Source of the DNA: Ferruginibacter sp.
Lineage (GTDB): Bacteria > Bacteroidota > Bacteroidia > Chitinophagales > Chitinophagaceae
Length of the DNA: 64,000 nucleotides
Direction: 5' to 3'
Assembly: GCA_030831945.1 (NCBI GenBank)
Contig: JAURKC010000022.1
Span: forward strand, 1-64,000
The translations under genes and the position numbers were made by a program. The notes below the pieces were generated by a model that made no database searches, was not told the DNA's origin, and saw only the letters and a program-made list of their open reading frames with translations. Of the stretch, positions 1 to 8,646 are shown one piece after another; position 1 is the stretch's first letter; each line of letters opens with the position of its first letter.

Positions 1-12
1 ACAAGGGCATAA

Positions 13-47
13 AAAAACTCCGATTTCTTGACGATTTCGGAGTTTTT
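13..47. terminator. Bidirectional intrinsic terminator after tRNA-Lys
   Basis: An 11-bp perfect stem (13-23 paired with 37-47, core ACTCCGA/TCGGAGT) is flanked by A and T runs, so it can terminate transcription in both directions. It lies 24 nt beyond the 3' end of the minus-strand tRNA-Lys and is the natural end of that transcript. Confidence 0.8.
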
Positions 48-70
48 AGTGCTTATTACAAGCTAGATTG

Positions 71-143
71 TGAACTGGCTGGGACTCGAACCCAGGACCC
101 ATACATTAAAAGTGTATTGCTCTACCAACTGAGCTACCAATTC
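71..143 (-). tRNA. tRNA-Lys (anticodon UUU)
   Basis: Read on the minus strand, this 73-nt sequence folds as a complete cloverleaf. The acceptor stem is GAATTGG with CCAGTTC (one T-G pair). The D arm is GCTC/GAGC. The anticodon stem ATACA/TGTAT closes the loop CTTTTAA, which carries anticodon UUU. The T arm is CTGGG-TTCGAGT-CCCAG, and the discriminator base is A. The 3' CCA is not encoded. The gene is the last element of a transcription unit that begins at a consensus promoter near 340-370 and contains two truncated tRNA-like copies before it. Confidence 0.95.
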
Positions 144-285
144 AAAAACTTTATCTCTTTTTCCAGAAACCTCCCGATTTAATCGGGATGCTCTACCAAC
201 TGAGCTACCAATTCAAAAACTTTAACTCTTTTTCCAGAAACCTCCCGATTTAATCGGGATGCTCTACCAACTGAGCTACCAATTC
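144..285 (-). repeat. Two tandem 71-bp truncated tRNA-like repeats upstream of tRNA-Lys
   Basis: On the minus strand, the first 25 nt of tRNA-Lys (acceptor 5' strand plus D arm) recur exactly at 285-261 and 214-190. The intact gene starts at 143, so the period is 71 bp. Each copy continues as tRNA-like to about position 52. A 5-bp stem TCCCG/CGGGA encloses a 7-nt loop (ATTAAAT) at the anticodon-arm position, followed by GGTTT and CTGG where the variable loop and T stem begin. The T loop and 3' acceptor strand are missing. A 19-nt linker resembling the native leader separates the copies; the two linkers differ at one base. Loop position 33 is T, and the triplet in the anticodon position would be UAA. 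These are not functional tRNA genes in the ordinary sense. Confidence 0.9.
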
Positions 286-339
286 AAAACTTATTCTCTC
301 CTTAAAAAGCACCTTTTGAGGGTATTTTCTTTTGGATTG

Positions 340-370
340 CAAAAATAAGGTAAAAACATTTAGTCCCAAA
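340..370 (-). promoter_or_regulatory. Promoter of the tRNA-Lys repeat unit
   Basis: On the minus strand, TTTG (370-367) is followed after 19 nt by TATTTTTG (347-340). This is an exact match to the Bacteroidota -33/-7 consensus TTTG-N19-TAnnTTTG. Transcription would start around 333 and run through both truncated copies before the intact tRNA. Confidence 0.7.
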
Positions 371-443
371 GTTTTTTAAACTCTTTTGCCCAATAGTTAT
401 ACAATTTTATTAAGATAATTGATAAACAGCCGATGAAGTCGCT

Positions 444-451
444 TATTTTTG
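444..451 (+). promoter_or_regulatory. -7 promoter box of the SDR gene
   Basis: TATTTTTG matches TAnnTTTG and lies 15 nt before the ATG at 467. The upstream TTTG element is weak (ATTG about 22 nt earlier). The box overlaps a possible TTG codon at 449, which argues for the ATG at 467 as the true start. Confidence 0.5.
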
Positions 452-466
452 CTATTAATTTATCAT

Positions 467-1276
467 ATGAGTGATTTTTTTAAAAATAAAGTAATTGCCA
501 TTACAGGGGGAAGTGAAGGAATTGGAAAGGCATTAGTTGACGCCCTAATCCCTTTAGGTGCCAAAATCGCCACCTGTGGCCGTAACCAAGATAAATTATA
601 TAGCCTTCAGGTTCAATATTCCAATCATCTACTCCATACCATGGTGGCAGATGTTAGCAGATATGCGGATTGCAAAAATTTTATAGACTCTACCATCGCT
701 ACTTTTGGTGGCATCGATATCCTTATTAATAATGCGGGAATTAGCATGAGGGCTCAACTCAAAGACGCAGAAGTGGATGTAATCAAAAAAGTAATGGACG
801 TCAATTTTTTCGGTACGGTTTATTGCACCAAACTAGCCCTCGATTCTATTATTGAAAGAAAAGGAACTATTGTAGGGGTTTCCTCCATTGCTGGATATCG
901 TGGCCTTCCCGGCAGAAGTGGATATTCTGCTTCTAAATTTGCAGTCAATGGCTGGTTAGAAGCTATCAGAACAGAATTATTAGAAACTGGAGTCAATGTA
1001 ATGTGGGTGAGCCCAGGTTTTACGCGTAGTAATATCCGTAATGTAGCACTCAATAGCAAAGGCTTTGCTCAAGGAGAAAGTCCACTCAATGAAAGAGATT
1101 TAATGAGCTCTCAGGAATGTGCCAACCATATTATCAAAGCTATTGAAAAAAAGAAAAGAACAATGGTACTTTCATTTAATGGGTTTCAAACTATTTTTAT
1201 GAATAAATTTTTTCCTTCTCTAACCGACAAACTGGTGAGGAAATTCTTTTATAAAAATGGTGAATTAGTTAAATAG
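467..1276 (+). CDS. SDR family NAD(P)-dependent oxidoreductase
   Basis: This is a classical short-chain dehydrogenase/reductase of 269 residues, cytosolic, with a Rossmann fold. The N-terminal TGGSEGIG matches the TGxxxGxG nucleotide-binding motif. NNAG follows near residue 90, the catalytic Ser lies in VSSIAGYRG, and the YSASK motif (Tyr-x3-Lys) completes the catalytic set. The substrate cannot be read from the sequence. The last 50 residues are basic and aromatic (FMNKFFPSL region), as in membrane-associated SDRs related to 11-beta-HSD-like proteins, but that is inference. The ATG at 467 is preferred over TTG 449 because a promoter box covers the latter. It is followed after 48 bp by the SAM hydroxide adenosyltransferase gene, so the two may be cotranscribed. 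Confidence 0.9.
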   Translation: MSDFFKNKVIAITGGSEGIGKALVDALIPLGAKIATCGRNQDKLYSLQVQYSNHLLHTMVADVSRYADCKNFIDSTIATFGGIDILINNAGISMRAQLKDAEVDVIKKVMDVNFFGTVYCTKLALDSIIERKGTIVGVSSIAGYRGLPGRSGYSASKFAVNGWLEAIRTELLETGVNVMWVSPGFTRSNIRNVALNSKGFAQGESPLNERDLMSSQECANHIIKAIEKKKRTMVLSFNGFQTIFMNKFFPSLTDKLVRKFFYKNGELVK

Positions 1277-1324
1277 TGTGTTCAATATTATTATAATCCC
1301 CTTACTTAAAATATTTATTAAAAG

Positions 1325-2155
1325 ATGCCGATCCTAACACTTACTTCTGATATTGGCCAGCAAGATTTCCTTACTGGTGCAGTAAAAGGACAGTTGTTAC
1401 AGGCAGGTGATTTGTTTTCATTGGTAGATATCTCTCACCAAATATCGCCTTTTAATTATCCTCAAGCAGCCTATGTTTGTAGGAATGCTATAAAAAATTT
1501 CCCAGTAGGGACCTTTCACTTAATTCTAGTGAACTTATTTGACGAAAAGCCGGAACATATGCTAATAGCCGAACATAATGGCCACTATATTGGCTGTGGC
1601 GATAACGGTTTACTGACAATGATATTAGAAGAGATACCTCAAAAAGTAGTCGCACTAGATTTAGAAAAAAGTCAAACAAAAAATACCCTCTATTGTACCA
1701 CCGTGTTTGCAAAAGCATTTAATGATATTGCTAATGGTAAAACCTTAGATCAAATAGGTGACCCTTCCGTTTCTATTCAGGTAAAAAATCCTTTACGACC
1801 ATTACTAGGTTCCAATTGGATGGAAGGTCAAATTATTTTCATAGACAATTTCGAAAATGTAATTGTAAATATTACCCGTGAAGATTTTGAAGAACAAAGA
1901 AAAGGTAGAAGCTTTAAAATTGTTTTTAAAAGAGATGAGGTGATTGAAAAGATTTGTGATACCTATGCAGATGCTCAAGAAGGTGAAAAATTAGCATTAT
2001 TTAATTCAGCAGACTATCTTGAAATTGCTATCAACAAAGGAAATGCAGCTGGCCTTTTTGGTTTGCAAGGATTTTCAGAAAAACAAAATCAAGCGCAACA
2101 CCAATACCTCAATAACCGCCTCTTTTACCAAACAGTAAAAGTGTATTTCGAATAA
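1325..2155 (+). CDS. SAM hydroxide adenosyltransferase (DUF62 family)
   Basis: This 276-residue cytosolic protein belongs to the family that includes SAM-dependent fluorinase and chlorinase. Most members instead use water or hydroxide to split S-adenosylmethionine into adenosine and methionine. The N terminus ITLTSDIG-like segment (TLTSDIGQQDF) is the family hallmark, with the conserved Asp at residue 9. The central HNGHYIGCGDNGLLT block and the C-terminal domain with IDNFENVIVNI are also characteristic. Length fits the family (about 260-280). There is no halogenase-specific insertion that I can recognise, so hydrolysis is the likely activity. The physiological role of these enzymes is not well settled. 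Confidence 0.88.
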   Translation: MPILTLTSDIGQQDFLTGAVKGQLLQAGDLFSLVDISHQISPFNYPQAAYVCRNAIKNFPVGTFHLILVNLFDEKPEHMLIAEHNGHYIGCGDNGLLTMILEEIPQKVVALDLEKSQTKNTLYCTTVFAKAFNDIANGKTLDQIGDPSVSIQVKNPLRPLLGSNWMEGQIIFIDNFENVIVNITREDFEEQRKGRSFKIVFKRDEVIEKICDTYADAQEGEKLALFNSADYLEIAINKGNAAGLFGLQGFSEKQNQAQHQYLNNRLFYQTVKVYFE

Positions 2156-2263
2156 CCCTCCTACCTGCTGTAGACTAAGTATTCTAAAAAGCAATTCTCA
2201 TTATCTACAAAACACTTGCTTTAAAAAAATTGCTTAATACCATCTAGCGTTTATCAAAATAAT

Positions 2264-3898
2264 TTAAGATTCGATTTTCTTTGCGCTAGGCAATACGAAT
2301 TGGATAATGACACTTAATAAAATCACTAAAATCACTCCAATCAAATTCAACCATAAAAAGGAAACAATATTGAGGTTATAGATGAGTATAATCAATAATT
2401 CTGATAAGGCTGCTGCAATAAAAACCGCATTTCCCCTCACATATTTAATCCAGAATGCAACAAGAAAAATGCCCAATATTACTCCGTAGAATAAGGAACC
2501 TAAAATATTAACTGCTTCTATCAGACTATTACCTAGGTTGTAAGCAAACATGGCCACTACTACCGAAAATACCCCCCATCCAAAGGTGTACCATTTTGAA
2601 ATACTGTAATCCTGAGCTTCGGTACAATTTTTATTAATAAATTTTTTATGAAAATCTACTACCGTGCAGGAGGCGAGGGAATTTAATGCTGCTGCAATAC
2701 TACCCCATGCTGCCAAAAATATAACAGCAATCAATAGCCCCACCAGCCCCTTGGGCAAATTGTCAATTACAAAACGAAGGAAAATAAAATTAGTGTCATT
2801 GGCATCATCACCAGGAATTGCTTTTTTTATTATGGCCTTATAATTGGCACGTAGCTCAGTCATGCCCTCAGAATTACTTTTCTTTATAGCGTCACTATAT
2901 TGATTTTCTAAAAGAATCAACGAGTCTTTATAAACCGTTTTCTTTGCTACTATTACTCTTGCTTCATCAAAATAAATCGGCGCCTTGTGAAACTGATAAA
3001 AAGAAAATACTAAGATTCCCACCAACAAAATAAAAAACTGCATGGGCACTTTCACCAACCCATTGGTTAATAATCCAATCTTACTTTCCTTATCCGACTT
3101 TGCAGTAAGGTACCTTCCTACCTGACTTTGATCAGCACCAAAATAACTTAGCGACAAGAAAAATCCTCCCAACAAACCGCTCCAGATATTGTATTTATCT
3201 TTCCAATCAAAATTATGATTAGAAAAGCCGGTAGTAATAATATTCATCTTTCCCTTACTACCTGCCACCTTTATAGCATCTATAAAACCCATCCCTTCGG
3301 GGAGCAGGTTAATCACCATATAACCTGCCAAAAACATTCCCGCAATAATGATGATCAGTTGCAATTGTTGTGTATAAGCAACCGCTTTGGCACCTCCAGT
3401 GATGGTATAAATAATTAATACGCCTCCCATTACCAAATTGGTATAATAAATATTCCAACCCAAAAGTGAACTCAATATGATAGAAGGAGCATAAATACTA
3501 ATTCCAGTAGACAACCCTCGGGAAATCAAAAATAAAGCAGAAGTAAGTGACCTTGTTTTTAAGTCAAACCGATTTTCTAAAAATTCATAAGCGGTATACA
3601 CTTTTAATTTTCGGAAAACAGGTACAAAGAAAATACAGATCACAATCATAGCCAATGGCAATCCAAAATAATATTGTACAAATCGCATTCCGTCTGTATA
3701 GGCCTGGCCGGGGGCACTTAAAAAAGTAACCGCACTTGCCTGCGTACCCATAATACTCAGCAGTACCATATACCATGGTAAACTTCGATTACTCAAAAAG
3801 TAACCATCTAAATCCTTGGTAGTACGACTTTTATAAACACCATAAATAATGATGCCGCAAAGGGTAGTTATTAATATGATCCAATCAATAGTACTCAT
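2264..3898 (-). CDS. Sodium:solute symporter (SSS family)
   Basis: An inner-membrane transporter of 544 residues with about 13 hydrophobic segments. The N-terminal DLDGYFLSNRSLPWYMV and the GTQASAVTFLSAPGQAY region are typical of the SSS family (PutP/SGLT fold), in which sodium drives solute uptake. A soluble loop of about 70 residues near positions 310-380 (YSDAIKKSNSEG region) is hydrophilic and inserted between membrane segments. It is the last gene of a minus-strand operon: secreted PIG-L-like deacetylase, a 34-residue membrane peptide, then this symporter, with gaps of 22 and 35 bp. The context suggests uptake of a product released by the secreted deacetylase, probably an amino sugar conjugate. 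The exact substrate is inferred, not seen. Confidence 0.9.
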   Translation of the reverse strand: MSTIDWIILITTLCGIIIYGVYKSRTTKDLDGYFLSNRSLPWYMVLLSIMGTQASAVTFLSAPGQAYTDGMRFVQYYFGLPLAMIVICIFFVPVFRKLKVYTAYEFLENRFDLKTRSLTSALFLISRGLSTGISIYAPSIILSSLLGWNIYYTNLVMGGVLIIYTITGGAKAVAYTQQLQLIIIIAGMFLAGYMVINLLPEGMGFIDAIKVAGSKGKMNIITTGFSNHNFDWKDKYNIWSGLLGGFFLSLSYFGADQSQVGRYLTAKSDKESKIGLLTNGLVKVPMQFFILLVGILVFSFYQFHKAPIYFDEARVIVAKKTVYKDSLILLENQYSDAIKKSNSEGMTELRANYKAIIKKAIPGDDANDTNFIFLRFVIDNLPKGLVGLLIAVIFLAAWGSIAAALNSLASCTVVDFHKKFINKNCTEAQDYSISKWYTFGWGVFSVVVAMFAYNLGNSLIEAVNILGSLFYGVILGIFLVAFWIKYVRGNAVFIAAALSELLIILIYNLNIVSFLWLNLIGVILVILLSVIIQFVLPSAKKIES

Positions 3899-3933
3899 TC
3901 AAAAATTTAGTAATCATAAAAAAATAATTCAGC

Positions 3934-4038
3934 CTATTGGAAATAAACAGTAATAAAATAGTAAAGCAACATTTGTAATAACAATATGATGGTCACTCCC
4001 CAATACCATTTTCTCCAATATGATTTTTCACCTTGCAT
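3934..4038 (-). CDS. 34-residue single-TM membrane peptide between deacetylase and symporter
   Basis: An ATG at 4038 opens a frame of 34 codons ending in TAG at 3934. It encodes a peptide with a charged, Trp-rich N terminus (MQGEKSYWRKWYWG) and one hydrophobic segment (VTIILLLQMLLYYFITVYF). It sits in an operon gap, 22 bp after the deacetylase stop and 35 bp before the symporter start, all on the same strand. Amphipathic N terminus plus a single transmembrane helix fits a small accessory subunit of the symporter, comparable in idea to the small partners of other SSS and APC carriers. I do not recognise a named family. Coding is supported by position and composition only. Confidence 0.6.
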   Translation of the reverse strand: MQGEKSYWRKWYWGVTIILLLQMLLYYFITVYFQ

Positions 4039-4060
4039 ATAACTAGCTTAAAAAATTAAA

Positions 4061-6550
4061 TTACTTTTTGCCCTTTTCTGGCAATGCAATTAAGTTAGCA
4101 AATAAACGATACGCTCCTGGAACTCCTGCAGGAAGTTCCCTAAAAAAAACTAGCCCCGTATAAATAAATCTTCCTTTTCCATAATTAGCAATGATCAAAG
4201 ATCCGTCCTGCTCTGATTCTGAAGGATCCTTCATACTCAAAATACGTTGATAAGCAGGGTCTGCCCTTTCTGAATTATAAATACTGCGCTCTTGAATCCA
4301 TCCTTCAAAATCTTTTTCAGAAATTTTATTAGGATAATTTAATGCGGGATGATTAGGTAATAAGAAATTCACTTTCGCCTCTTCATCTGTAACTCGACCT
4401 CTACTGATGGTAAATGGATAAGGCGAAATTTTTGCTTTTACAGGTCCAATCTGATTGCTCGTGTTATACTGACAAAGTAAAATACCCCCTTCCTTCACAT
4501 AATCCATTAACGCATCATATACATCATTCATCCAAGCATTTGTATTGTAGGCCCTTACCCCAGTTACTATTGCATCGTATGAATGAAGCTTACCAGCCTT
4601 AATATCTTTTGGTGAAAGTATCACTACTTGATATCCCATTTCTTGCAATGCCTGAGGTACTTTATCACCTGCCCCTGGTATATAGCCCACTATCTTTCCA
4701 CTAATTTTTATATCTGCGAAAACAGATTTTGTTGTTGCCTCTTTTTGATAAACGATAGAAGGAATATGATCATAATTGATCACTCTTTTATATGTTTTTG
4801 AACTACCCGCATCCCCACTATTCAAGACAGCCTGAACAGTTGAAACTGCTCCTGACAAATTCTTTTGAGGAAGTTTGACCTCCAACGAAATAGATTTGTC
4901 TTTTGAAAGTGTTTTTAAGGAAAAATCTTTTTGATTTAATAAAGTCCCTTGCTTGTCATTTACAGTTGCTTGCAATTGAATATCTCGCTGTAAATCGATA
5001 TTAGGAACTACTTGCACATCCACATGTAAGGAATCCTTATTCTTTAATAAATAAATATCTTTTTCAAACTTTATATCCGCAATGGGCAGAATAGTAAAAG
5101 GCTGATTCAACTCTCCTCTTACTGGATCTGTATATTTATATCTAACTGGCTTCGTGAAAGTAAAAGGAGTCCCCTCAATCGTTACATCAAAAATTACCTG
5201 AATGGGTGAATTTTCTGCCATACCTATTTTTTGGCGATCCGCTACATTAAAGCTTCCTTTATCCATTGGCAAAGCCAGCCAATAAGGTTGCGCATTTTTT
5301 ACGGCTGCGTCGCTAAGGAAAATGTTTTTTGCAATCGACTGATTGCTATTTTTATTAAGCGCCCCCAATGAATACTGTTGATCGCCGATACTTACACCCA
5401 CCTTACTCAAATTCAAACCCAGTTGATTATTGGCGGTAGCCGTTATTCTAGCACTATCTCCCTGAATTCCAAATTGACTGTTGGTAGTAGCCTCCAAAAA
5501 CAAACCACTGGCTGCTTGAATACAATTTTTAATCTCCTTTAATTTCTGAGTTTTCCAATACCCATCAGTAAGTGATGTAACTAAATTATAAAGATTCACT
5601 AAGGCTGGTACTGATTTTTCAGGATGTTCAGCAGAAAAACTAGCAGCTATATTAATTGATAGCTTTGACAAATTATTTTTGTTTAACCTATCCCAATTGG
5701 TGGTAATGCCATCCATTAAATCATTGACAGGTTGTTCACCTTTGATGGTGGTGAAATATTCAGTCACCGTTCCTCTTTGTGCCGACACGCCAAATCCCTG
5801 ACTTTTATGTTGACTTCTACTCAGCGCTGCGATTTCGCCATATCCTTTTCCTAAAAGCGGATTATACATACCCACATCGAGTTTAAACTGGTCTTCACTT
5901 TGTGTATTACCACTTCCAAAATTAAAAGTATTCCAAAGCAATCTTTTAGCTTGCCAAATGTTTACTCCCTGTGATAACTGTTCTGGAAATTTGTTTGGAT
6001 CTGCCGCTGCATCAAAAGCCTCACGGGCAAGGATACCCGAAGCTGCATGATGACCATGACCTGCCCTACTATCTTCTGGAAAACGGGCAATTAGAATATC
6101 CGGCTGAAATTTACGGATAACCCAAACTACATCACTCAATATTTTATCATGTCCCCAAAAGCGAAATGCCTCTTCGGAAGATTTACTAAATCCAAAATCA
6201 AATGCCCTACTAAAAAACTGTTCAGCCCCATCGATTCTTCTAGCCGATAATAATTCTTGTGTTCTAATTAAGCCCAAATCAATTCCTTGTTCATCACCAA
6301 TTAAATTTTGTCCTCCATCACCTCTTGTTAAACTTAAGTAACCAGTTCGATACAATTTTTCATTGGCTAGATAAGTTAGTAATCGGGTATTTTCATCATC
6401 GGGATGAGCAGCAATGTATAAAACAGATCCTAGTACTGGTAATTTTTTTAACTGTAGCAATATTTCTGATGAAGTATAGCTTTTGGGAGTTTGAGAAACT
6501 GCCTGTAAAGAATTCAATACAAAAACTAGAATTGCAATAGGTTTTAACAT
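4061..6550 (-). CDS. Secreted PIG-L family deacetylase with C-terminal GATase-like domain
   Basis: An 829-residue exported protein. Residues 1-20 form a signal peptide ending in AVSQ. The PIG-L/LmbE domain occupies roughly 40-260: AHPDDEN at 48-54 carries the metal-binding His-Asp-Asp, and a downstream HGHH supplies further ligands. PIG-L proteins are zinc-dependent deacetylases of N-acetylglucosamine conjugates. A middle region of beta-rich sequence follows, then a C-terminal alpha/beta domain (about 610-825) with a GYIPGAGDKVPQAL start and a YVKEGG segment, resembling the glutamine-amidotransferase-like or ThuA-like fold. It is the first gene of an operon with a membrane peptide and a sodium symporter. 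The substrate is likely an extracellular acetylated amino sugar (inference). Confidence 0.85.
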   Translation of the reverse strand: MLKPIAILVFVLNSLQAVSQTPKSYTSSEILLQLKKLPVLGSVLYIAAHPDDENTRLLTYLANEKLYRTGYLSLTRGDGGQNLIGDEQGIDLGLIRTQELLSARRIDGAEQFFSRAFDFGFSKSSEEAFRFWGHDKILSDVVWVIRKFQPDILIARFPEDSRAGHGHHAASGILAREAFDAAADPNKFPEQLSQGVNIWQAKRLLWNTFNFGSGNTQSEDQFKLDVGMYNPLLGKGYGEIAALSRSQHKSQGFGVSAQRGTVTEYFTTIKGEQPVNDLMDGITTNWDRLNKNNLSKLSINIAASFSAEHPEKSVPALVNLYNLVTSLTDGYWKTQKLKEIKNCIQAASGLFLEATTNSQFGIQGDSARITATANNQLGLNLSKVGVSIGDQQYSLGALNKNSNQSIAKNIFLSDAAVKNAQPYWLALPMDKGSFNVADRQKIGMAENSPIQVIFDVTIEGTPFTFTKPVRYKYTDPVRGELNQPFTILPIADIKFEKDIYLLKNKDSLHVDVQVVPNIDLQRDIQLQATVNDKQGTLLNQKDFSLKTLSKDKSISLEVKLPQKNLSGAVSTVQAVLNSGDAGSSKTYKRVINYDHIPSIVYQKEATTKSVFADIKISGKIVGYIPGAGDKVPQALQEMGYQVVILSPKDIKAGKLHSYDAIVTGVRAYNTNAWMNDVYDALMDYVKEGGILLCQYNTSNQIGPVKAKISPYPFTISRGRVTDEEAKVNFLLPNHPALNYPNKISEKDFEGWIQERSIYNSERADPAYQRILSMKDPSESEQDGSLIIANYGKGRFIYTGLVFFRELPAGVPGAYRLFANLIALPEKGKK

Positions 6551-6745
6551 ACGATTTTGATTATTTATTGGATGTAATATAATAACAACTGAAAGATTTT
6601 CAATTTAAAAAATATACCCTTATCCTAGGGGATATTTGATTTAGTCCCCAATAAGTATAAAAGCATCAACTGAGCGGCTATATTTAACGGACAACTGAAT
6701 ATTTTACAATAGAATCTATTTAGTAATTTAGACAAAAATTTGCGC

Positions 6746-8455
6746 ATGAAGTTCAAGGATTTAGTTGGATTGATAACCATGGTTTTATATTTAAATGTCT
6801 CCATTGTTGAGGCACAAAAAATTGACCCTTTCCATTATCAGCCACAAAAAAAAGTGACCTGTACCCAAGGGGCAGTAGCCTCCGCGAATACTTTGGCTAG
6901 TAAAGTAGGGGTAAGTATTTTACAAAAAGGAGGCAATGCCATCGATGCAGCAATTGCCACACAACTTGCGCTGGCGGTGGTTTACCCAGGAGCGGGTAAT
7001 ATTGGTGGAGGTGGTTTTATGCTTGCGCATTTAAAAAATGGAAAAAATATCAGCATAGATTATCGGGAAACAGCACCCTCCCATTCCAATAAGGATATGT
7101 ACTTGGACAAGGAGGGAAATCCACGGTTGAATTTATCTCAAGACGGCCATTTGGCAAGTGGCACACCCGGTTCAGTTGCAGGAATATTCGCTGCTATGAA
7201 ATATGCTTTATTGCCTTTCAAAACCCTCATACAGCCAGCTATTGAATTGGCAGAAAAAGGTTTTTCAATTACTGCCAACCAAGCAGATGATTTCAATGAA
7301 TTAAAAAATGAATTTATTCAACTGAATACTTCTCCAACTGTTTTTGTAAAAACAACCCCTTGGAAAGCGGGTGACACGCTAATACAAAAGGATCTTGCCA
7401 ATACGCTCAAAAGAATAAGGGATAAGGGTGCCAAAGGATTTTATGAAGGGATAACTGCCAAATTAATAATTGCTGAAATGGCAAAAGGAAAAGGAATTAT
7501 TACAGGAGATGACTTAAAAAAATATAGCGCCAAAGAAAGAACGCCAATTGAATTTGATTACCAATCACACCACATTATTTCGATGCCATTACCGAGTAGT
7601 GGAGGAATCATTTTACAGCAAGTATTGAAAATGATCGAGCATAAAAATATCGGTGAAATGAAATTTCAATCTGCCGCAAGTGTTCAACTTTTGACGGAAG
7701 CAGAAAGAAGAGCCTTTGCTGATAGAGCACAATATTTAGGAGATGGTGATTTTGTAAAAGTGCCTGTAAAAACATTAATAAGCGAAGAATATTTAAAAGA
7801 AAGAATGAAAGATTATCAACCGGGCATTGCAGGTAATAGTCAGTCTACTAAACAGGGATACATTAAAGAAAGTGATGAGACCACTCATTTAAGTATTATC
7901 GATGCCGAGGGGAATGCAGTAGCTATAACCACTACACTCAATGGATCTTACGGTAGTAGAACAGTAGTGAGTGGCGCTGGATTTCTATTAAATAATGAGA
8001 TGGATGATTTTAGTGTAAAGCCAGGTATACCTAATATGTATGGAGCAGTAGGTGCCGAAGCCAATGCTATTTTCCCAGGTAAAAGAATGTTGAGCAGTAT
8101 GACTCCAACTATTGTGTTGAAAAATAATCAACCTTACTTGGTAGTGGGAACACCAGGAGGAACTACCATACCCACTAGCATTATTCAATCCTTGGTCAAT
8201 ATGATTGACTTTAAAATGTCGCCAGAAGATGCGGTCAACCTGCCAAAATTCCATCATCAGTGGCTACCCGATGAGATACGAGTAGAAAAAGATTTTAATC
8301 CCGGCACCATCCAACAATTGGAAGCAATGGGCTATAAAGTAGTAAAAAAAGAGTCCATTGGGCAAGTAGAATTAATAGAAATAAATTTTGGCAAGACAAG
8401 AAAAATAACTGCCATTGCTGACAAACGGGGAGATAACGGAGCGGAAGGATATTAA
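6746..8455 (+). CDS. ggt: Gamma-glutamyltransferase
   Basis: A 569-residue exported enzyme of the Ntn-hydrolase fold that transfers or hydrolyses gamma-glutamyl groups, for example from glutathione. Residues 1-24 form a signal peptide ending in VEAQ. The large-subunit region includes GGNAIDAAIAT and GAGNIGGGGF. The autocleavage site is before Thr379 in DETTHLS, and that Thr becomes the nucleophile of the small subunit. The NGSYGS and LLNNEMDDF motifs and the SSMTPTIV segment with the oxyanion serines follow. Length fits the family. The ATG at 6746 is chosen over TTG 6740 because it begins the signal peptide cleanly. It is divergent from the deacetylase operon. Confidence 0.93.
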   Translation: MKFKDLVGLITMVLYLNVSIVEAQKIDPFHYQPQKKVTCTQGAVASANTLASKVGVSILQKGGNAIDAAIATQLALAVVYPGAGNIGGGGFMLAHLKNGKNISIDYRETAPSHSNKDMYLDKEGNPRLNLSQDGHLASGTPGSVAGIFAAMKYALLPFKTLIQPAIELAEKGFSITANQADDFNELKNEFIQLNTSPTVFVKTTPWKAGDTLIQKDLANTLKRIRDKGAKGFYEGITAKLIIAEMAKGKGIITGDDLKKYSAKERTPIEFDYQSHHIISMPLPSSGGIILQQVLKMIEHKNIGEMKFQSAASVQLLTEAERRAFADRAQYLGDGDFVKVPVKTLISEEYLKERMKDYQPGIAGNSQSTKQGYIKESDETTHLSIIDAEGNAVAITTTLNGSYGSRTVVSGAGFLLNNEMDDFSVKPGIPNMYGAVGAEANAIFPGKRMLSSMTPTIVLKNNQPYLVVGTPGGTTIPTSIIQSLVNMIDFKMSPEDAVNLPKFHHQWLPDEIRVEKDFNPGTIQQLEAMGYKVVKKESIGQVELIEINFGKTRKITAIADKRGDNGAEGY

Positions 8456-8538
8456 TTCGATTCATTTTCTTATTGATTAAACATTCATATTCGTTTATTT
8501 TTACATACCAATACTTGCTCAGTAGGTTTGGTATTGAA

Positions 8539-8569
8539 TTTGCATATAGGTATTGAAACGTTATTTTTG
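8539..8569 (+). promoter_or_regulatory. Promoter of the TamB-like gene
   Basis: TTTG (8539-8542), 19 nt, then TATTTTTG (8562-8569) matches the Bacteroidota -33/-7 consensus exactly. Transcription would start near 8576, about 70 nt before the first candidate TTG start at 8647. It is also just upstream of the point where the reading frame opens (8578). Confidence 0.7.
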
Positions 8570-8646
8570 CATTATAATACAATACACTGCACAAAAGCTT
8601 CCACATATTAAAACGAATATCCTTAACACTGATTTTTTGGGTAACA

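Noticed and set aside
144..285. The two partial tRNA copies as additional functional tRNA genes
   Set aside because: Both lack the T loop and the 3' acceptor strand, so no cloverleaf can form.
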